From the NCBI GenBank assembly GCA_002862085.1, contig PKCK01000092.1, forward strand, positions 1 through 64,000: DNA of 64,000 bases, given 5' to 3'. Within the stretch, counting starts at the first letter, position 1. Every line of letters begins with the position of its first letter. The notes below the pieces were generated by a model. The model was given only the letters and a program-made list of their open reading frames with translations, ran no database searches and was not told where the DNA came from. The translations under genes were made by a program, and so were the position numbers. This document shows, piece after piece, positions 26,099 through 35,422 of the stretch. The stretch is from Planctomycetota bacterium. Lineage in GTDB: Bacteria; Planctomycetota; UBA1135; GCA-002686595.

Positions 26099-28428
26099 CG
26101 GGAGTCATCTCCTTGATCGGGGGATCCGAGGGCCCAGGTCGAGGTCACCTCGGAGCGGTCCCCGCTCCCGCGCGCGACGGTGTCGTCGGGGCGCGCGGTG
26201 ATCCACGGCTCGATCGCGCCGCGCACGGCGCCGTGCCAGAGGCCGCCGCGCACCTCCGTCATGACGAGCGACGGGACCTCACCCGGGCCCGACTCGAGCA
26301 CCATCTCGTGCCCGCCCGAGCGCGGCGCGAGCAGGCGGAAGGAGCCGCGCGGCGAGGACACACCGTCGACGACGACGGATCTGGCGCCTGTGGGGAAAAG
26401 TTGCATGCGATCGCACCCCTCCCTGGGGGTCACGAGGAGGCGTACGAAGGACCACCCGCCAGCGCGAGCGCCACGCTCGAGGATCTCGACGCGGCCAGGC
26501 TCTTCGAGGCGCCGGCCGAGATCCCGGTCCGGGACGGGCCCCCTGGCGAAGCCCCGCTCGAAGCGCTCCACGGCGGGTCCCTGCCCGGCGAGGACCACCC
26601 TCGACGGCCCCTCCTCCGGCGTGCGAACGATCACGTTCACGTGCCCCGGCTCCGAGGACGTGAACGATCCGAGCTGCATGGAGAGCAAGCCGGCCACGCC
26701 TCCGACGACGAGCGCCCCGAAGGTCACGAGCGGCGTGGCCGCGGCCAGGAGCAGGCAGGGGGCCAGGAGGAGGAACGGCACGAAGAGCGGCACCGCCGGG
26801 ATCGAGACGGGCACGGGGACCCCGAGCGAGAGCACCGGACCCGGCATCGTCCCGAAGGCCTGGAGCACCGCCGCGTGCAGCGGCGCCCAGAGCACGGTGG
26901 CCACGACGAGCCCCGCCAGGCCCCCGAGGACGTGGCCACGCGCGGTCGCGATCGGCGCGGCCGCCAGGACGCCGACCGCGGTCACGGCCGCGGGCAGCGC
27001 GACCAGATGCACGGTCCCGACGACGGAGAAACCCAGCGCCAGGGACAGGGGCCCGAGGAGCAGGAGCGCGCCGGCGAGCCCCTCGCTCGGCCCGATGAAG
27101 CGTCCAGCCGCGACGAGGCAGAGAGCGAAGGCGGCCAGCGCCGCGAAGACGCAGGCGAGGATCAGAGGGCCGGCGTGCGCCTGGTGCACCACGGGCGCGA
27201 CGCCGAGCGCTCCGACGAGGAGCCTCATCGCGTGCGCCCCCGCGCCGGAGAGCACGAAGGCGAGGACGAGGAGCGGGACGCTCAGCAGGACGCGTCCCGG
27301 CCGGACGAACGGGCGCCGCAGGAGCGCGGCGACCGCCGCGAAGGCGAGGATCAGCGCGAGCACCGAGCCGGCCCGCGCGACCGTGACGCTCATCCGCGCG
27401 AGGACATGCCCCCCCACGTCGAAGAAGAGCGCGTCGCCGGTGGGCTCGAAGTCCGGGTCGCCCGGGAAGGGCGCGGCTGCGAGCCCGCGGACCGCGTCGA
27501 GTGCGTTGGTGCAGTGGTGCTGGAGCGAACGCCGCGACAGGTTCGCGATGTCGTCGAGCGGCGTGTGGTAGGAGGTCACTCCACCGATGAAGGCGAAGTT
27601 CAGGCCGGGCACGCCGCGCTCCCTCCACACGGTGTAGTCGGTGTCGTTGGGCATCCGCCGGTAGACCTCGACGGAGGCCGACGAGGCGCTCGGAGCGCGG
27701 GACTCTCCCGCGAAGCTCTCCACCGCCCAGCGGTTCCGAGGTCCGGTCTCGAACATGCGGCTCGGTCCCGAGTTGCCGCGTCCCTCGAGGTTGATCACCG
27801 CGCCCACGCGCGCGCTGAGCGGGTGGTGCTCGGCGAAGAGCTCGGCGCCGAGCAGGCCCTGCTCCTCGCCGTCCTCGAACAGGAGGACGACGTCCCGCTG
27901 GAGCCCTGGGCCCGAGGTCAGCGCGCGCGCCACCTCGAGCCAGGCCGCGACACCCGCCAGGTCGTCCCCGATGCCGGGGCCGGCGAAGACCGAGTCGTAG
28001 TGGGCCATGCAGAGGATCGCGTCGCGCCCGGAGTCGCGCCGCCGGGTGCCGTCACCGCGGAGGACGGCGACGACGTTGCGCGCGGTGCCCATGACTCCCT
28101 GGCGTGGGCAGGCGCCGAAGATCTCCTGGACCTCCGGCTCGAGGCCGAGGCGGCGGAGCTCCGCCAGGATGCGCTCGCGGCAGCGCGCGTTCGCCGCCGA
28201 GCCAGGAGGCCTCGGCGGCGAGAGCGACCCGTCCTCGTCACGCGCGATGCGCTCGAGCACCTCGAGGGCGCGCCCCGCCGACGCCTCGTCCGGCGGCGCC
28301 TGTGCGTCGCTGGGAGCCGGCGGCCGGACCAGCCAGAGGGTGACGGCCGCCGTCATGACCCAGAGAAGGGTCCCGACGAAGGGCAGGCCGTCACCGGCGC
28401 GCCGCGCGGCGTCGTTCGACGTGGACAT
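26095..28428 (-). CDS. Membrane-bound M28 aminopeptidase with polytopic C-terminal half
   Basis: A 777-residue protein. One N-terminal membrane helix (LPFVGTLLWVMTAAVTLWLV) anchors an M28 zinc peptidase domain (about 50-330). The metal ligands are visible: MAHYDSVFAGPGIGDDLAGVA, FEDGEEQGLLGAELF, NLEGRG and SYHTPLDD. From about 350 to 600 there are roughly eight hydrophobic helices, then a soluble beta-rich tail. The layout recalls eukaryotic ERMP1/Fxna peptidases. The ATG at 28428 was chosen because the anchor begins soon after it. It overlaps the sulfatase-fold gene by 4 bp (ATGA). The substrate is unknown; the active site should face the periplasm. Confidence 0.85.
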   Translation of the reverse strand: MSTSNDAARRAGDGLPFVGTLLWVMTAAVTLWLVRPPAPSDAQAPPDEASAGRALEVLERIARDEDGSLSPPRPPGSAANARCRERILAELRRLGLEPEVQEIFGACPRQGVMGTARNVVAVLRGDGTRRRDSGRDAILCMAHYDSVFAGPGIGDDLAGVAAWLEVARALTSGPGLQRDVVLLFEDGEEQGLLGAELFAEHHPLSARVGAVINLEGRGNSGPSRMFETGPRNRWAVESFAGESRAPSASSASVEVYRRMPNDTDYTVWRERGVPGLNFAFIGGVTSYHTPLDDIANLSRRSLQHHCTNALDAVRGLAAAPFPGDPDFEPTGDALFFDVGGHVLARMSVTVARAGSVLALILAFAAVAALLRRPFVRPGRVLLSVPLLVLAFVLSGAGAHAMRLLVGALGVAPVVHQAHAGPLILACVFAALAAFALCLVAAGRFIGPSEGLAGALLLLGPLSLALGFSVVGTVHLVALPAAVTAVGVLAAAPIATARGHVLGGLAGLVVATVLWAPLHAAVLQAFGTMPGPVLSLGVPVPVSIPAVPLFVPFLLLAPCLLLAAATPLVTFGALVVGGVAGLLSMQLGSFTSSEPGHVNVIVRTPEEGPSRVVLAGQGPAVERFERGFARGPVPDRDLGRRLEEPGRVEILERGARAGGWSFVRLLVTPREGCDRMQLFPTGARSVVVDGVSSPRGSFRLLAPRSGGHEMVLESGPGEVPSLVMTEVRGGLWHGAVRGAIEPWITARPDDTVARGSGDRSEVTSTWALGSPDQGDDSR

Positions 28429-28508
28429 CGCGCCGATGGTGGCACATCCGCGTGCCCGGACGCACGCGGGTCCCCCGGGAAGGTCCGCGCTGCGGGCCCC
28501 ACCGCTGC

Positions 28509-28514
28509 TAGTCT
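28509..28514 (+). promoter_or_regulatory. Putative -10 hexamer of the large lipoprotein gene
   Basis: TAGTCT followed by GG, ending 30 nt before the ATG at 28545, in the divergent gap with the M28 peptidase gene. Confidence 0.35.
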
Positions 28515-28544
28515 GGGCGCTCGACTCCCTCCCGGATCCGCTCC

Positions 28545-31500
28545 ATGGCACGACGCACCGCCGCGCACCGTACCGCGCCCGCTCGCCCCCGCTCCACAGC
28601 TCACCTGATCGCGCTGCTCGCCCTGCCCCTGGGTCTCGTCACCGCCTGCGGCGGCGACGACGCCGAGCCCGGCGTGGGCATGGGACTCGACGCGCAGGGC
28701 CAGCCCCCCACCGAGGCCGTGCTGCGCCGCGAACGGGTGGCCGTTCACTTCTCGAAGGAGGAGTTCGGCGAGGCACTCGACGAACTCGCGCCGCTCCTCG
28801 AGGGCGACGATCCCTCGCCCGCGGACCTCATTACCCAGGCCCAGGTCGCCCTGCGCCTCGGGGACTTCGACCTCGCCACCGCCGCCACCGCCCGCGCGGA
28901 GGAGCTGGCCCCCGGCTCTCCCGCGGTCCTCTACACCCGCGCGCGCCTCGCGGTGCTCGACGGCGACACCGAGGCCGCGGTCGGCGCCTTCGAGGCGGTG
29001 CTGGAGGCCGTCCCCGAGGACGCGCCTTCCAAGCTCGGACTCGCGGACGCCATCGTGCTGGAAGCGGAGACCCCGGACGACTTCGCGCGCGCCCGGACGC
29101 TCCTCGAGGAGGTCGCCTCCCTCGGCCTCCCGAACGGACTCCAGTGGTACGTCACCGCGGTCTACCGCCGCTGGCGCCTGGCCCTGGAAGCCGACGAGCC
29201 CGAGGAGGTCGTCGTCCGGTGGGAGACCCTCTGGAACGACCTGGGGAACGAACAGGGGTTCAAGCCCGCCAGCGAGGCCGACCTCGACCCCGGCGAGCTC
29301 GCCGGCGTGAAGCCGCCCGCCGCGCGCGGCTCCTTCCCCTCCGGCCCGCCCGCCCCGCCGGCGTTCGGCGCGCCGCGGACCATCGCGACGCTCGGCGAGA
29401 GCGCGCGCGACGTCCAGCTCGTCGACATGAACGGGGACCGGCTGGTGGACGTGCTCAGCGTCGGCGACGGGACGCTGACGCTCGTGACCCGCAGCCGCGA
29501 CGGCGGGACGAACGAGAGCACCCAGCTCCTCGAGGGAGTGACCGGTCCCTACCGCGCCCTCGACCTGAACCAGGGGCGAGGCGGCGACACCCTCGACGTG
29601 ATCGCGGCGCAGGGCTCGGCGCTGGCGCTGATCGAGCAGTCGGACGAGCTCTCGGGCGCGGCGTGGGAGACCTCCCCCGTGGCGCTCCCGGACATGGGCG
29701 GCACGATCCGGGACCTCGAGATCGTCGACCACGACCACGACGGCGACCTCGATCTGCTCGTGGTCGGCGACTTCGGCGCGCGGCTCCTCATGAACGCGGG
29801 CGCCGGGGCGATCGTCGACGCGAGCGGGGAACTGCTCCCGAGGGGGACCTGGGAGGACGTCACGGAGATCGCGACGCTGCCCGGCGCAGCGCTGACCTGG
29901 TGCGTGGCCGAGGACTTCGACGGGGACCAGGACGTGGACCTCCTGATGGGAGGCCCCGCCGGCATCCACCTCATGGACTCCCAGCGACGCGGACTCTTCG
30001 TCGACCGCGGCGCGGAGCTCTTCCCGTCGATGGGCTTCCCGCGTGAGCCCGCGGTGGCCGACATCGACGGGGACGCGAGGCCGGATCTCTTCGTGGCGAC
30101 GCCCGAGGCCTCGATGGTCCTCCGTCAGACGCCGGGCGGCGCCTTCACGCCCGTCGCCCTGACGCACACGCTGGCCGACGGGGCGGTCCCGACCCTCACG
30201 GACCTCGATCTCGACGGCGCCGTGGACGTGGTCTGGAGCGGCGCCGACGGCGCCGGCCAGGCCGTGTACGGCCTCGCGCTGGACACGGCGGTCGCGGCGC
30301 CGCTGCCGGCGATCGAGGGAGCCCGCGGTCCGCTGATGGTGGCCGAGGTCGACGCCCCCGATCCCTACGCGAGCCCCGTCCTCGACGTCGTGACCATGCA
30401 CGGCGCGGACCTCGTGGCGATCTCACCGGAGGGAGAGCCCGACAGCTCGATCTACCTGAAGTTCATCGGCAAGAAGGACAACCGCCAGGGCGTCGGCGCC
30501 ATCGTCGAGGTGCGCGCGGGCGAGGTCTACCGGCGCATCTTCCTGCGCGGCGGCGCCGAGGTCGTCGGCATCGGCGAGCAGGACTACGCGGACGTCGTGC
30601 GCATCACCTGGCCCAACGGCGTCGTGAGTCAGGAGACGGACGTCGAGAAGGGCGCCCAGTTCATGCTCGACAACGACACCTTCGCCGAGCAGCAGGAGGG
30701 CCTGATCGGCTCCTGCCCGTTCCTCTACACCTGGAACGGCGAGACCTTCGAGTTCATCAGCGACGTCATCGGCATCACGCCCCTGGGCCTGCCCATGGCG
30801 CCCGGGATGCTCGTCCCGCCCGACCACGACGAGTACGTCCTCGTCCGCGGCGACCAGCTGGTCCCCGACGAGAACGGCGAGCTCGTCCTGCAGTTCACCG
30901 AGGAGCTCCGTGAGGTGACCTACCTCGACCGGGTGCGCCTCGACGTGGTCGACCACCCCGCGAGCGCGGACGTCTACCCGAACGAGCGCTTCACCTTCCC
31001 GCCCTTCCCCGAGCCGCACACGCACACCGTCTCGCGCGTCGCGGCCGTCGAGAAGGCCACCGGGAGCGACGGGAAGGACTGGACCGAGGAGCTTCAGGAG
31101 CAGGACTTCCGCCACCCCGCGCCCTTCGCGCGCCTCGGCGGTCAGTACCTCGGCCTCGCCGAGCCACACTTCCTCGAGCTCGAGTTCGACCCCGCCGACC
31201 TCGAGGGCGCGAAGCAGCTGCGCCTGGTCGCCACCGGCTGGTTCTTCTGGAGCGACGCGAGCGTCAACGTCGCCTCCGCCACGACCCCGGGGGTCGGCTT
31301 CGTCCCGCCGATGATCCAGGTCCCCGGCCCCGACGGCACCTGGGTCCCCGCCGGGCCGCCCATCGGCTTCCCCGCCGGGAAGACGAAGACGATGGTCGTC
31401 GACGTCACCGACATCGTCCCGCGCGAGGACCCCCGGATCCGCCTCGGCTCGACCCTCGAGCTGTACTGGGACATGATCCACCTCGCCACCTGCGACGACG

Positions 31501-32045
31501 ACGCCGACCTCGTGACCCATCCCCTGGAGCCGGCCGCCGCGAAGCTCTGGTCACGGGGGTTCTCGAAGCCGCTCGTGCCCGAGCGCGAGGACCTGCCCTT
31601 GTTCTTCGACTGGGACCAGGTCGAGCAGCGCCCGCGCTGGAACCAGCACCCGGGCCGCTACACCCGCTTCGGCGACGTGAAACCGCTCCTGGGTGAGATC
31701 GACGATCGGTTCGTGATCATGGGCTCCGGCGACGCCCTCGAGCTCCGCTTCGACGCGAGCCAGCTTCCCCCCGTACCGGAGGGCTACGAGCGCGACTACC
31801 TCGTGTTCCTCGACGGCTGGGCCAAGGACCGGGACCCCAACACCTACGAGGCCCTCGAGGTCGAGCCCCTCCCCTTCCACGGAATGAGCGGCTACCCGTA
31901 CGGCCCGGACGAGTCTTTCCCCGACACCCCCGAGCACCGGGAGTGGCGCGCCACCTGGAACACCCGCGAGGGGCACCAGTGGATCATCCCCCTCTCGCCG
32001 GAGCGCGAGCAGGAGTGGGTCGAGGGCATCATGACGAGCCGCTGA
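28545..32045 (+). CDS. Giant TPR/FG-GAP/ASPIC lipoprotein
   Basis: A 1166-residue exported protein. A Tat-like or long signal peptide ends in a lipobox (GLVTAC then GGDD). TPR-type helical repeats (about 50-240) are followed by an FG-GAP/VCBS propeller (about 280-620) with repeated acidic turns such as VDHDHDGDLDLLVVGD, EDFDGDQDVDLLMGG and ADIDGDARPDLFVA. An ASPIC/UnbV-like domain comes next (about 640-710, NRQGVGAIVEVRAG and VVRITWPNGVVSQ). The last 450 residues are rich in Trp, Tyr and Pro, contain jelly-roll-like strands, and are not recognised. Proteins of this build are typical of Planctomycetota. Function is unknown; surface binding is likely. Confidence 0.82.
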   Translation: MARRTAAHRTAPARPRSTAHLIALLALPLGLVTACGGDDAEPGVGMGLDAQGQPPTEAVLRRERVAVHFSKEEFGEALDELAPLLEGDDPSPADLITQAQVALRLGDFDLATAATARAEELAPGSPAVLYTRARLAVLDGDTEAAVGAFEAVLEAVPEDAPSKLGLADAIVLEAETPDDFARARTLLEEVASLGLPNGLQWYVTAVYRRWRLALEADEPEEVVVRWETLWNDLGNEQGFKPASEADLDPGELAGVKPPAARGSFPSGPPAPPAFGAPRTIATLGESARDVQLVDMNGDRLVDVLSVGDGTLTLVTRSRDGGTNESTQLLEGVTGPYRALDLNQGRGGDTLDVIAAQGSALALIEQSDELSGAAWETSPVALPDMGGTIRDLEIVDHDHDGDLDLLVVGDFGARLLMNAGAGAIVDASGELLPRGTWEDVTEIATLPGAALTWCVAEDFDGDQDVDLLMGGPAGIHLMDSQRRGLFVDRGAELFPSMGFPREPAVADIDGDARPDLFVATPEASMVLRQTPGGAFTPVALTHTLADGAVPTLTDLDLDGAVDVVWSGADGAGQAVYGLALDTAVAAPLPAIEGARGPLMVAEVDAPDPYASPVLDVVTMHGADLVAISPEGEPDSSIYLKFIGKKDNRQGVGAIVEVRAGEVYRRIFLRGGAEVVGIGEQDYADVVRITWPNGVVSQETDVEKGAQFMLDNDTFAEQQEGLIGSCPFLYTWNGETFEFISDVIGITPLGLPMAPGMLVPPDHDEYVLVRGDQLVPDENGELVLQFTEELREVTYLDRVRLDVVDHPASADVYPNERFTFPPFPEPHTHTVSRVAAVEKATGSDGKDWTEELQEQDFRHPAPFARLGGQYLGLAEPHFLELEFDPADLEGAKQLRLVATGWFFWSDASVNVASATTPGVGFVPPMIQVPGPDGTWVPAGPPIGFPAGKTKTMVVDVTDIVPREDPRIRLGSTLELYWDMIHLATCDDDADLVTHPLEPAAAKLWSRGFSKPLVPEREDLPLFFDWDQVEQRPRWNQHPGRYTRFGDVKPLLGEIDDRFVIMGSGDALELRFDASQLPPVPEGYERDYLVFLDGWAKDRDPNTYEALEVEPLPFHGMSGYPYGPDESFPDTPEHREWRATWNTREGHQWIIPLSPEREQEWVEGIMTSR

Positions 32046-32107
32046 GCCCACGCTGCCGTCTCCACGCGGCTGGGGCCCACGCCGCCTCTCCTGGGGATCC
32101 GCAGGCT

Positions 32108-32129
32108 CGCCGCGGGCGCGCCCGCGGCG
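32108..32129. terminator. 22-bp GC palindrome between convergent genes
   Basis: A perfect palindrome built from CGCCGCGGGCG and its complement, 62 bp after the lipoprotein gene and 10 bp before the stop of the FAH-family gene. As RNA it folds into about 9 bp with a GCGC loop. There is no T-tract. Confidence 0.5.
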
Positions 32130-32138
32130 CGCGCGACC

Positions 32139-33251
32139 TCAGAGCAGCCCGCGCCCCGCCAGGTTTCGCATCAGGTGCGAGGCGCCGAAGGTCCACTCCG
32201 GGCACTCGGTGGAGAGGCGCACGGTGTTGGTGAGCGCTCCGAGGTGCTCGTTCGCGATCGTGACGACGTCCCCGAGCTTGTGGGTGAACCCGCCGCCCGG
32301 GGTGTCGCGATCCTGGGTCGGCGCGAAGAGCGTGCCCAGGAAGAGCATGAAGCCGTCGGGGTACTGGTGGTGCCGCCCGATGGTCTGGGCCACGAGGTCC
32401 ACGGGGTCGCGGCTGATCTGCGACATGGACGAGTGCCCCGCGAGCTCGAACCCGTCCTCCCCCACGACCTTCAGCGTCAGCTCCGCCGCGCGCACGTCGT
32501 CGAGGCCGTAGCTTCCGTCGAGGAGACGGATCATCGGACCGATCGCGCACGAGGCGTTGTTGTCCTTGGCCTTCGAGAGCAGCAGCGCCGAGCGACCCTC
32601 CACGTCCCGCAGGTTCACGTCGTTGCCGAGGGTCGCGCCCTTGATCTCGCCGCGCGACGTGACGGCGAGCACGACCTCGGGCTCGGGGTTGTTCCAGGTG
32701 GAGATCGGGTGGAGCCCGACGTCCGCGCCGGTCCCCACCGAGGACAGGACCTGGGCCTTGGAGAACACCTCCGCGTCAGGGCCGATGCCCACCTCGAGGT
32801 ACTGGCTCCAGAGCCCTTCCTCGATCAAGGCCGCCTTGACCTCCTGCGCGGTCTCGGATCCGGGGACGACGCTCGACAGGCTGTCTCCGATCCTCGCGCC
32901 GATGCGCGCGCGGATGGCCTCGGCCCGGGCGGGATCCCCCGCCGCCTGCTCCTCGATCACGCGCTCGACCATGGACCGCGCGAAGGTCACGCCGCAGGCC
33001 TTCACGGGCTGCAGATCGCAGGGCGCCAGCCATTCGAACGACTCGCCGGACGTGTCGAGGCGTTCCCCTGACGCGGTACGGACGAGATCCGCAGCATCGT
33101 CTCGCTCCAGCACGTCGCGCACGGTGGGCGCATCCTTCGAAGTGATGTCGAGGACCTCCCCCGAGCGCAGGGTCACCACGCAGGGCCCGATCCCCGGTCG
33201 CTCGACGCGGCCGAGCCAGAGCCCGCGCGGGTCGAGTCGATTCACGTCCAT
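32139..33251 (-). CDS. Fumarylacetoacetate hydrolase family protein
   Basis: A 370-residue member of the FAH fold, whose members hydrolyse or decarboxylate beta-dicarbonyl acids such as fumarylacetoacetate or acylpyruvates. The metal-binding core is visible: NNPEPEVVLAVTSRGEIKG, TLGNDVNLRDVEGRS, LLLSKAKDNNASCAIGPMI and a GGGFTHKLGDVVTI C-terminal segment. The N-terminal extension of about 170 residues, with KACGVTFARSMVERVIEE, is of the arabinonate-dehydratase/FAH type. The ATG at 33251 was chosen because GGAG lies 6 nt before it. It is last in a minus-strand run with a thioesterase and an EamA transporter. Confidence 0.88.
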   Translation of the reverse strand: MDVNRLDPRGLWLGRVERPGIGPCVVTLRSGEVLDITSKDAPTVRDVLERDDAADLVRTASGERLDTSGESFEWLAPCDLQPVKACGVTFARSMVERVIEEQAAGDPARAEAIRARIGARIGDSLSSVVPGSETAQEVKAALIEEGLWSQYLEVGIGPDAEVFSKAQVLSSVGTGADVGLHPISTWNNPEPEVVLAVTSRGEIKGATLGNDVNLRDVEGRSALLLSKAKDNNASCAIGPMIRLLDGSYGLDDVRAAELTLKVVGEDGFELAGHSSMSQISRDPVDLVAQTIGRHHQYPDGFMLFLGTLFAPTQDRDTPGGGFTHKLGDVVTIANEHLGALTNTVRLSTECPEWTFGASHLMRNLAGRGLL

Positions 33252-33274
33252 GGTCACTCCCGGGCGCGGCGCCC

Positions 33275-33688
33275 TCAGTCCATCGACATCGCCTCGAGGG
33301 CGTCGCGTAGATCCTCCGGGATCGGCCGGCTCTCGCCGGTCGCGGCGTCGTAGCAGACGAGGACGGCCTTGGCCTCCGCCCAGACCTCGCCGTCCTCCGA
33401 GCGGACGCGGTAGCCCTGGTGGAAGGACGACTTGCCGATCTCGAGCGTGTTGAGCTCGACGCGCACGCTGGCGCCCCCGCGGCCAGGGCGCTTGAACCGC
33501 ACGGTGGTCTCGGCGAGCAGGAAAGGAAAGCGGTTGTCCTCGAGGACGCCGGCCATGCGGCAGAAGGCGAGACGGGCCTCCTCGAAGAGAGTCATGTAGA
33601 CCGCGTTGTTGAGGACGCCCTGGTTGTCCTCGTCGGACCAGCGGGTCGTCGTCTCAAGGACGAAGTGAGGCGTGGCGGGGAGCTCCAT
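33275..33688 (-). CDS. Acyl-CoA thioesterase, YbgC/4-hydroxybenzoyl-CoA type
   Basis: A 137-residue hot-dog-fold protein. TTTRWSDEDNQGVLNNAVYM is the family's active-site helix region (Asp and the NxVY element), and ETTVRFKRPGRGGASVRVEL is the central strand. It hydrolyses acyl-CoA thioesters; the chain length is not readable. The length is normal. It starts 13 bp after the EamA transporter gene and stops 23 bp before the FAH-family gene, so all three are probably one operon. Confidence 0.88.
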   Translation of the reverse strand: MELPATPHFVLETTTRWSDEDNQGVLNNAVYMTLFEEARLAFCRMAGVLEDNRFPFLLAETTVRFKRPGRGGASVRVELNTLEIGKSSFHQGYRVRSEDGEVWAEAKAVLVCYDAATGESRPIPEDLRDALEAMSMD

Positions 33689-33701
33689 GTCGTCCAGCTT
33701 G

Positions 33702-34649
33702 TCAGCGCGGCCGCCGGGCGACGAGGGCCATTCCGGAGAAGAGGCCGAGCGCCGCGAGGCCGAGCGCCGGCGTCAGGCGCTCGCCGAGGAGGAGGTGGGC
33801 CGCCACGGCCGTGATGATCGGCTGGGCGAAGATGAAGAAGGCCGTCGTCGAGGCCTGGACCCTCGCCAGAGCGAAGGAGTTGAGGGCGTAGGCGACGATG
33901 GTCGGGAAGACCACGACGTAGGCGAGCGACCACCACGCGCCGCGCGACGCCGTCTCGGGTGCGAGGTCCTGGCTCGCCGCGAAGAGCGGCAGCCACGGCA
34001 GCGAGAGGACGTAGATCCAGGCGACGAGGACGAGCGCCGGCATCCGCGTCAGCAGCGGCTTGGTCCACACCAGGTAGACCGCGTAGCAGAGCGCATTGAG
34101 CGCCATCAGCCCGTTCCCGAGCGCGTGATCGCTCGAGAGATCCGCTCCGCGCTGGAGGAAGAGCGGGACCGCGCCGACGAGCGCGACGCACACCCCCACC
34201 CCGCGAGCCGGGACGAAGCGCTCCTTGCGCGCGGCGACCGCCACGGCGTAGGCGAACACGGGGATCAGACAGATCACGAGGCCGGCGTTCATCGGCGTCG
34301 AGCGCTCGAGCCCGACGAGGAAGAGCCCTTGGTTGAGCACGATCCCGAGGAGGGCGAAGCCCGCCAGGGGCAGGAGGTCCGCGCGGCGCGGGACCGCTCG
34401 CCGACCGTAGACCGCCAGCGCCAGCGCGAGCAGGCACACGGCCCCCACCCCGATGCGCCAGGTGGCCACGGCGAAGGGCGTGAAGCCCGCCTCCGCGTCC
34501 ATGGCCAGCCGGCCGAAGACCGGGAAGAGCCCGAAGCACAGCTGCACCGCGGCGAGGGCGCACAGGCCCGCGCCGACTCCCCCGGCTGCGGGCGAGGGAG
34601 CCTGGCCGACGGAGGCGGCGGTCGTGGGCGGGGATGCGGCGGCGGGCAT
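33702..34649 (-). CDS. EamA-family (DMT) membrane transporter
   Basis: A 315-residue inner-membrane protein with about ten hydrophobic helices and two EamA repeats (LCALAAVQLCFGLFPVFGRL and GNGLMALNALCYAVYLVWTK start them). The first repeat ends with ALLGIVLNQGLFLVGLERST. The family exports or imports small metabolites; the substrate is not predictable. The ATG at 34649 was chosen because helix 1 follows about 25 residues later. Upstream in-frame sequence to 34775 is basic and unlike the family. It is first in the run with the thioesterase and FAH-family genes. Confidence 0.87.
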   Translation of the reverse strand: MPAAASPPTTAASVGQAPSPAAGGVGAGLCALAAVQLCFGLFPVFGRLAMDAEAGFTPFAVATWRIGVGAVCLLALALAVYGRRAVPRRADLLPLAGFALLGIVLNQGLFLVGLERSTPMNAGLVICLIPVFAYAVAVAARKERFVPARGVGVCVALVGAVPLFLQRGADLSSDHALGNGLMALNALCYAVYLVWTKPLLTRMPALVLVAWIYVLSLPWLPLFAASQDLAPETASRGAWWSLAYVVVFPTIVAYALNSFALARVQASTTAFFIFAQPIITAVAAHLLLGERLTPALGLAALGLFSGMALVARRPR

Positions 34650-34775
34650 GGGCGCAGGAGGGTCGCGGCGCGGGAGCGCTCCGATGGCGACACCCCGGGC
34701 TTCTCCCTCCCGATGCGCGCGGATGCGCCGGGCAGGGATGATCCGACGAAGGCACCGGGGAGCTGCGCGCGGCAC

Positions 34776-34781
34776 TATCCT
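34776..34781 (+). promoter_or_regulatory. Putative -10 hexamer of the Nudix gene
   Basis: TATCCT ends 8 nt before the ATG at 34790. Confidence 0.35.
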
Positions 34782-34789
34782 CGGGCGCC

Positions 34790-35422
34790 ATGAGCGCCGA
34801 CCGCGCCCCCCAACCCGAAGGCCCCCCGGACGGAGCCCCCGACGGGCCGCGCCCCTGGCCGGTCACCGACACCCGTGTCGGGACGGACTACCGCATCTTC
34901 CGCTCCCGCCTCGATACGGTGACCAACCCGCGCACCGGCGGGTCCATGGACAGGGTCGTCCTCGAAGCTCCGGACTGGGTCAACGTGATCGCCCTGACCG
35001 AGAGCGGCGACGTCGTCACGGTCGAGCAGCACCGCTTCGGCACCCGCACGGCGACGGTCGAGGTCCCCGGCGGGATGGTCGACCCGGGCGAGGAGCCCAT
35101 CGAGGCCGCCCGCCGCGAGCTCCTCGAGGAGACCGGCTTCGCGGCCGAGCGCTGGACGAGCCTCGGGAGCGTTGCTCCCAACCCCGCCTTCCTGACGAAC
35201 CGGTGCCACCACTTCCTCGCCGAGGGCGCCGTCCGTCACGCGGAGCCCGCTCTCGACGGCGGCGAGGACATCGTCGTGCGGCTCGTGCCCCTCGCGGAGC
35301 TCGCCGCGCGCATCCGGTCGGGAGAGGTGGACCACGCCCTCGTGCTGACCGCGATCCAGCGCGTCGCGGATCTCCGCGTCGCTCCCCGTGGCGGCGAGGG
35401 CGCCGGGCCGAGCGATGGCTGA
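34790..35422 (+). CDS. Nudix hydrolase (ADP-ribose pyrophosphatase-like)
   Basis: A 210-residue Nudix protein. The Nudix box GMVDPGE...AARRELLEETGF matches G-x5-E-x7-RE-U-x-EE-x-G-U exactly. The following Pro-containing segment (GSVAPNPAFLTNRCHHFLAE) resembles ADP-ribose pyrophosphatases. It should hydrolyse a nucleoside diphosphate linked to a moiety X, possibly ADP-ribose. It is the first of two genes; the downstream flavoprotein gene overlaps it by 8 bp. Confidence 0.9.
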   Translation: MSADRAPQPEGPPDGAPDGPRPWPVTDTRVGTDYRIFRSRLDTVTNPRTGGSMDRVVLEAPDWVNVIALTESGDVVTVEQHRFGTRTATVEVPGGMVDPGEEPIEAARRELLEETGFAAERWTSLGSVAPNPAFLTNRCHHFLAEGAVRHAEPALDGGEDIVVRLVPLAELAARIRSGEVDHALVLTAIQRVADLRVAPRGGEGAGPSDG

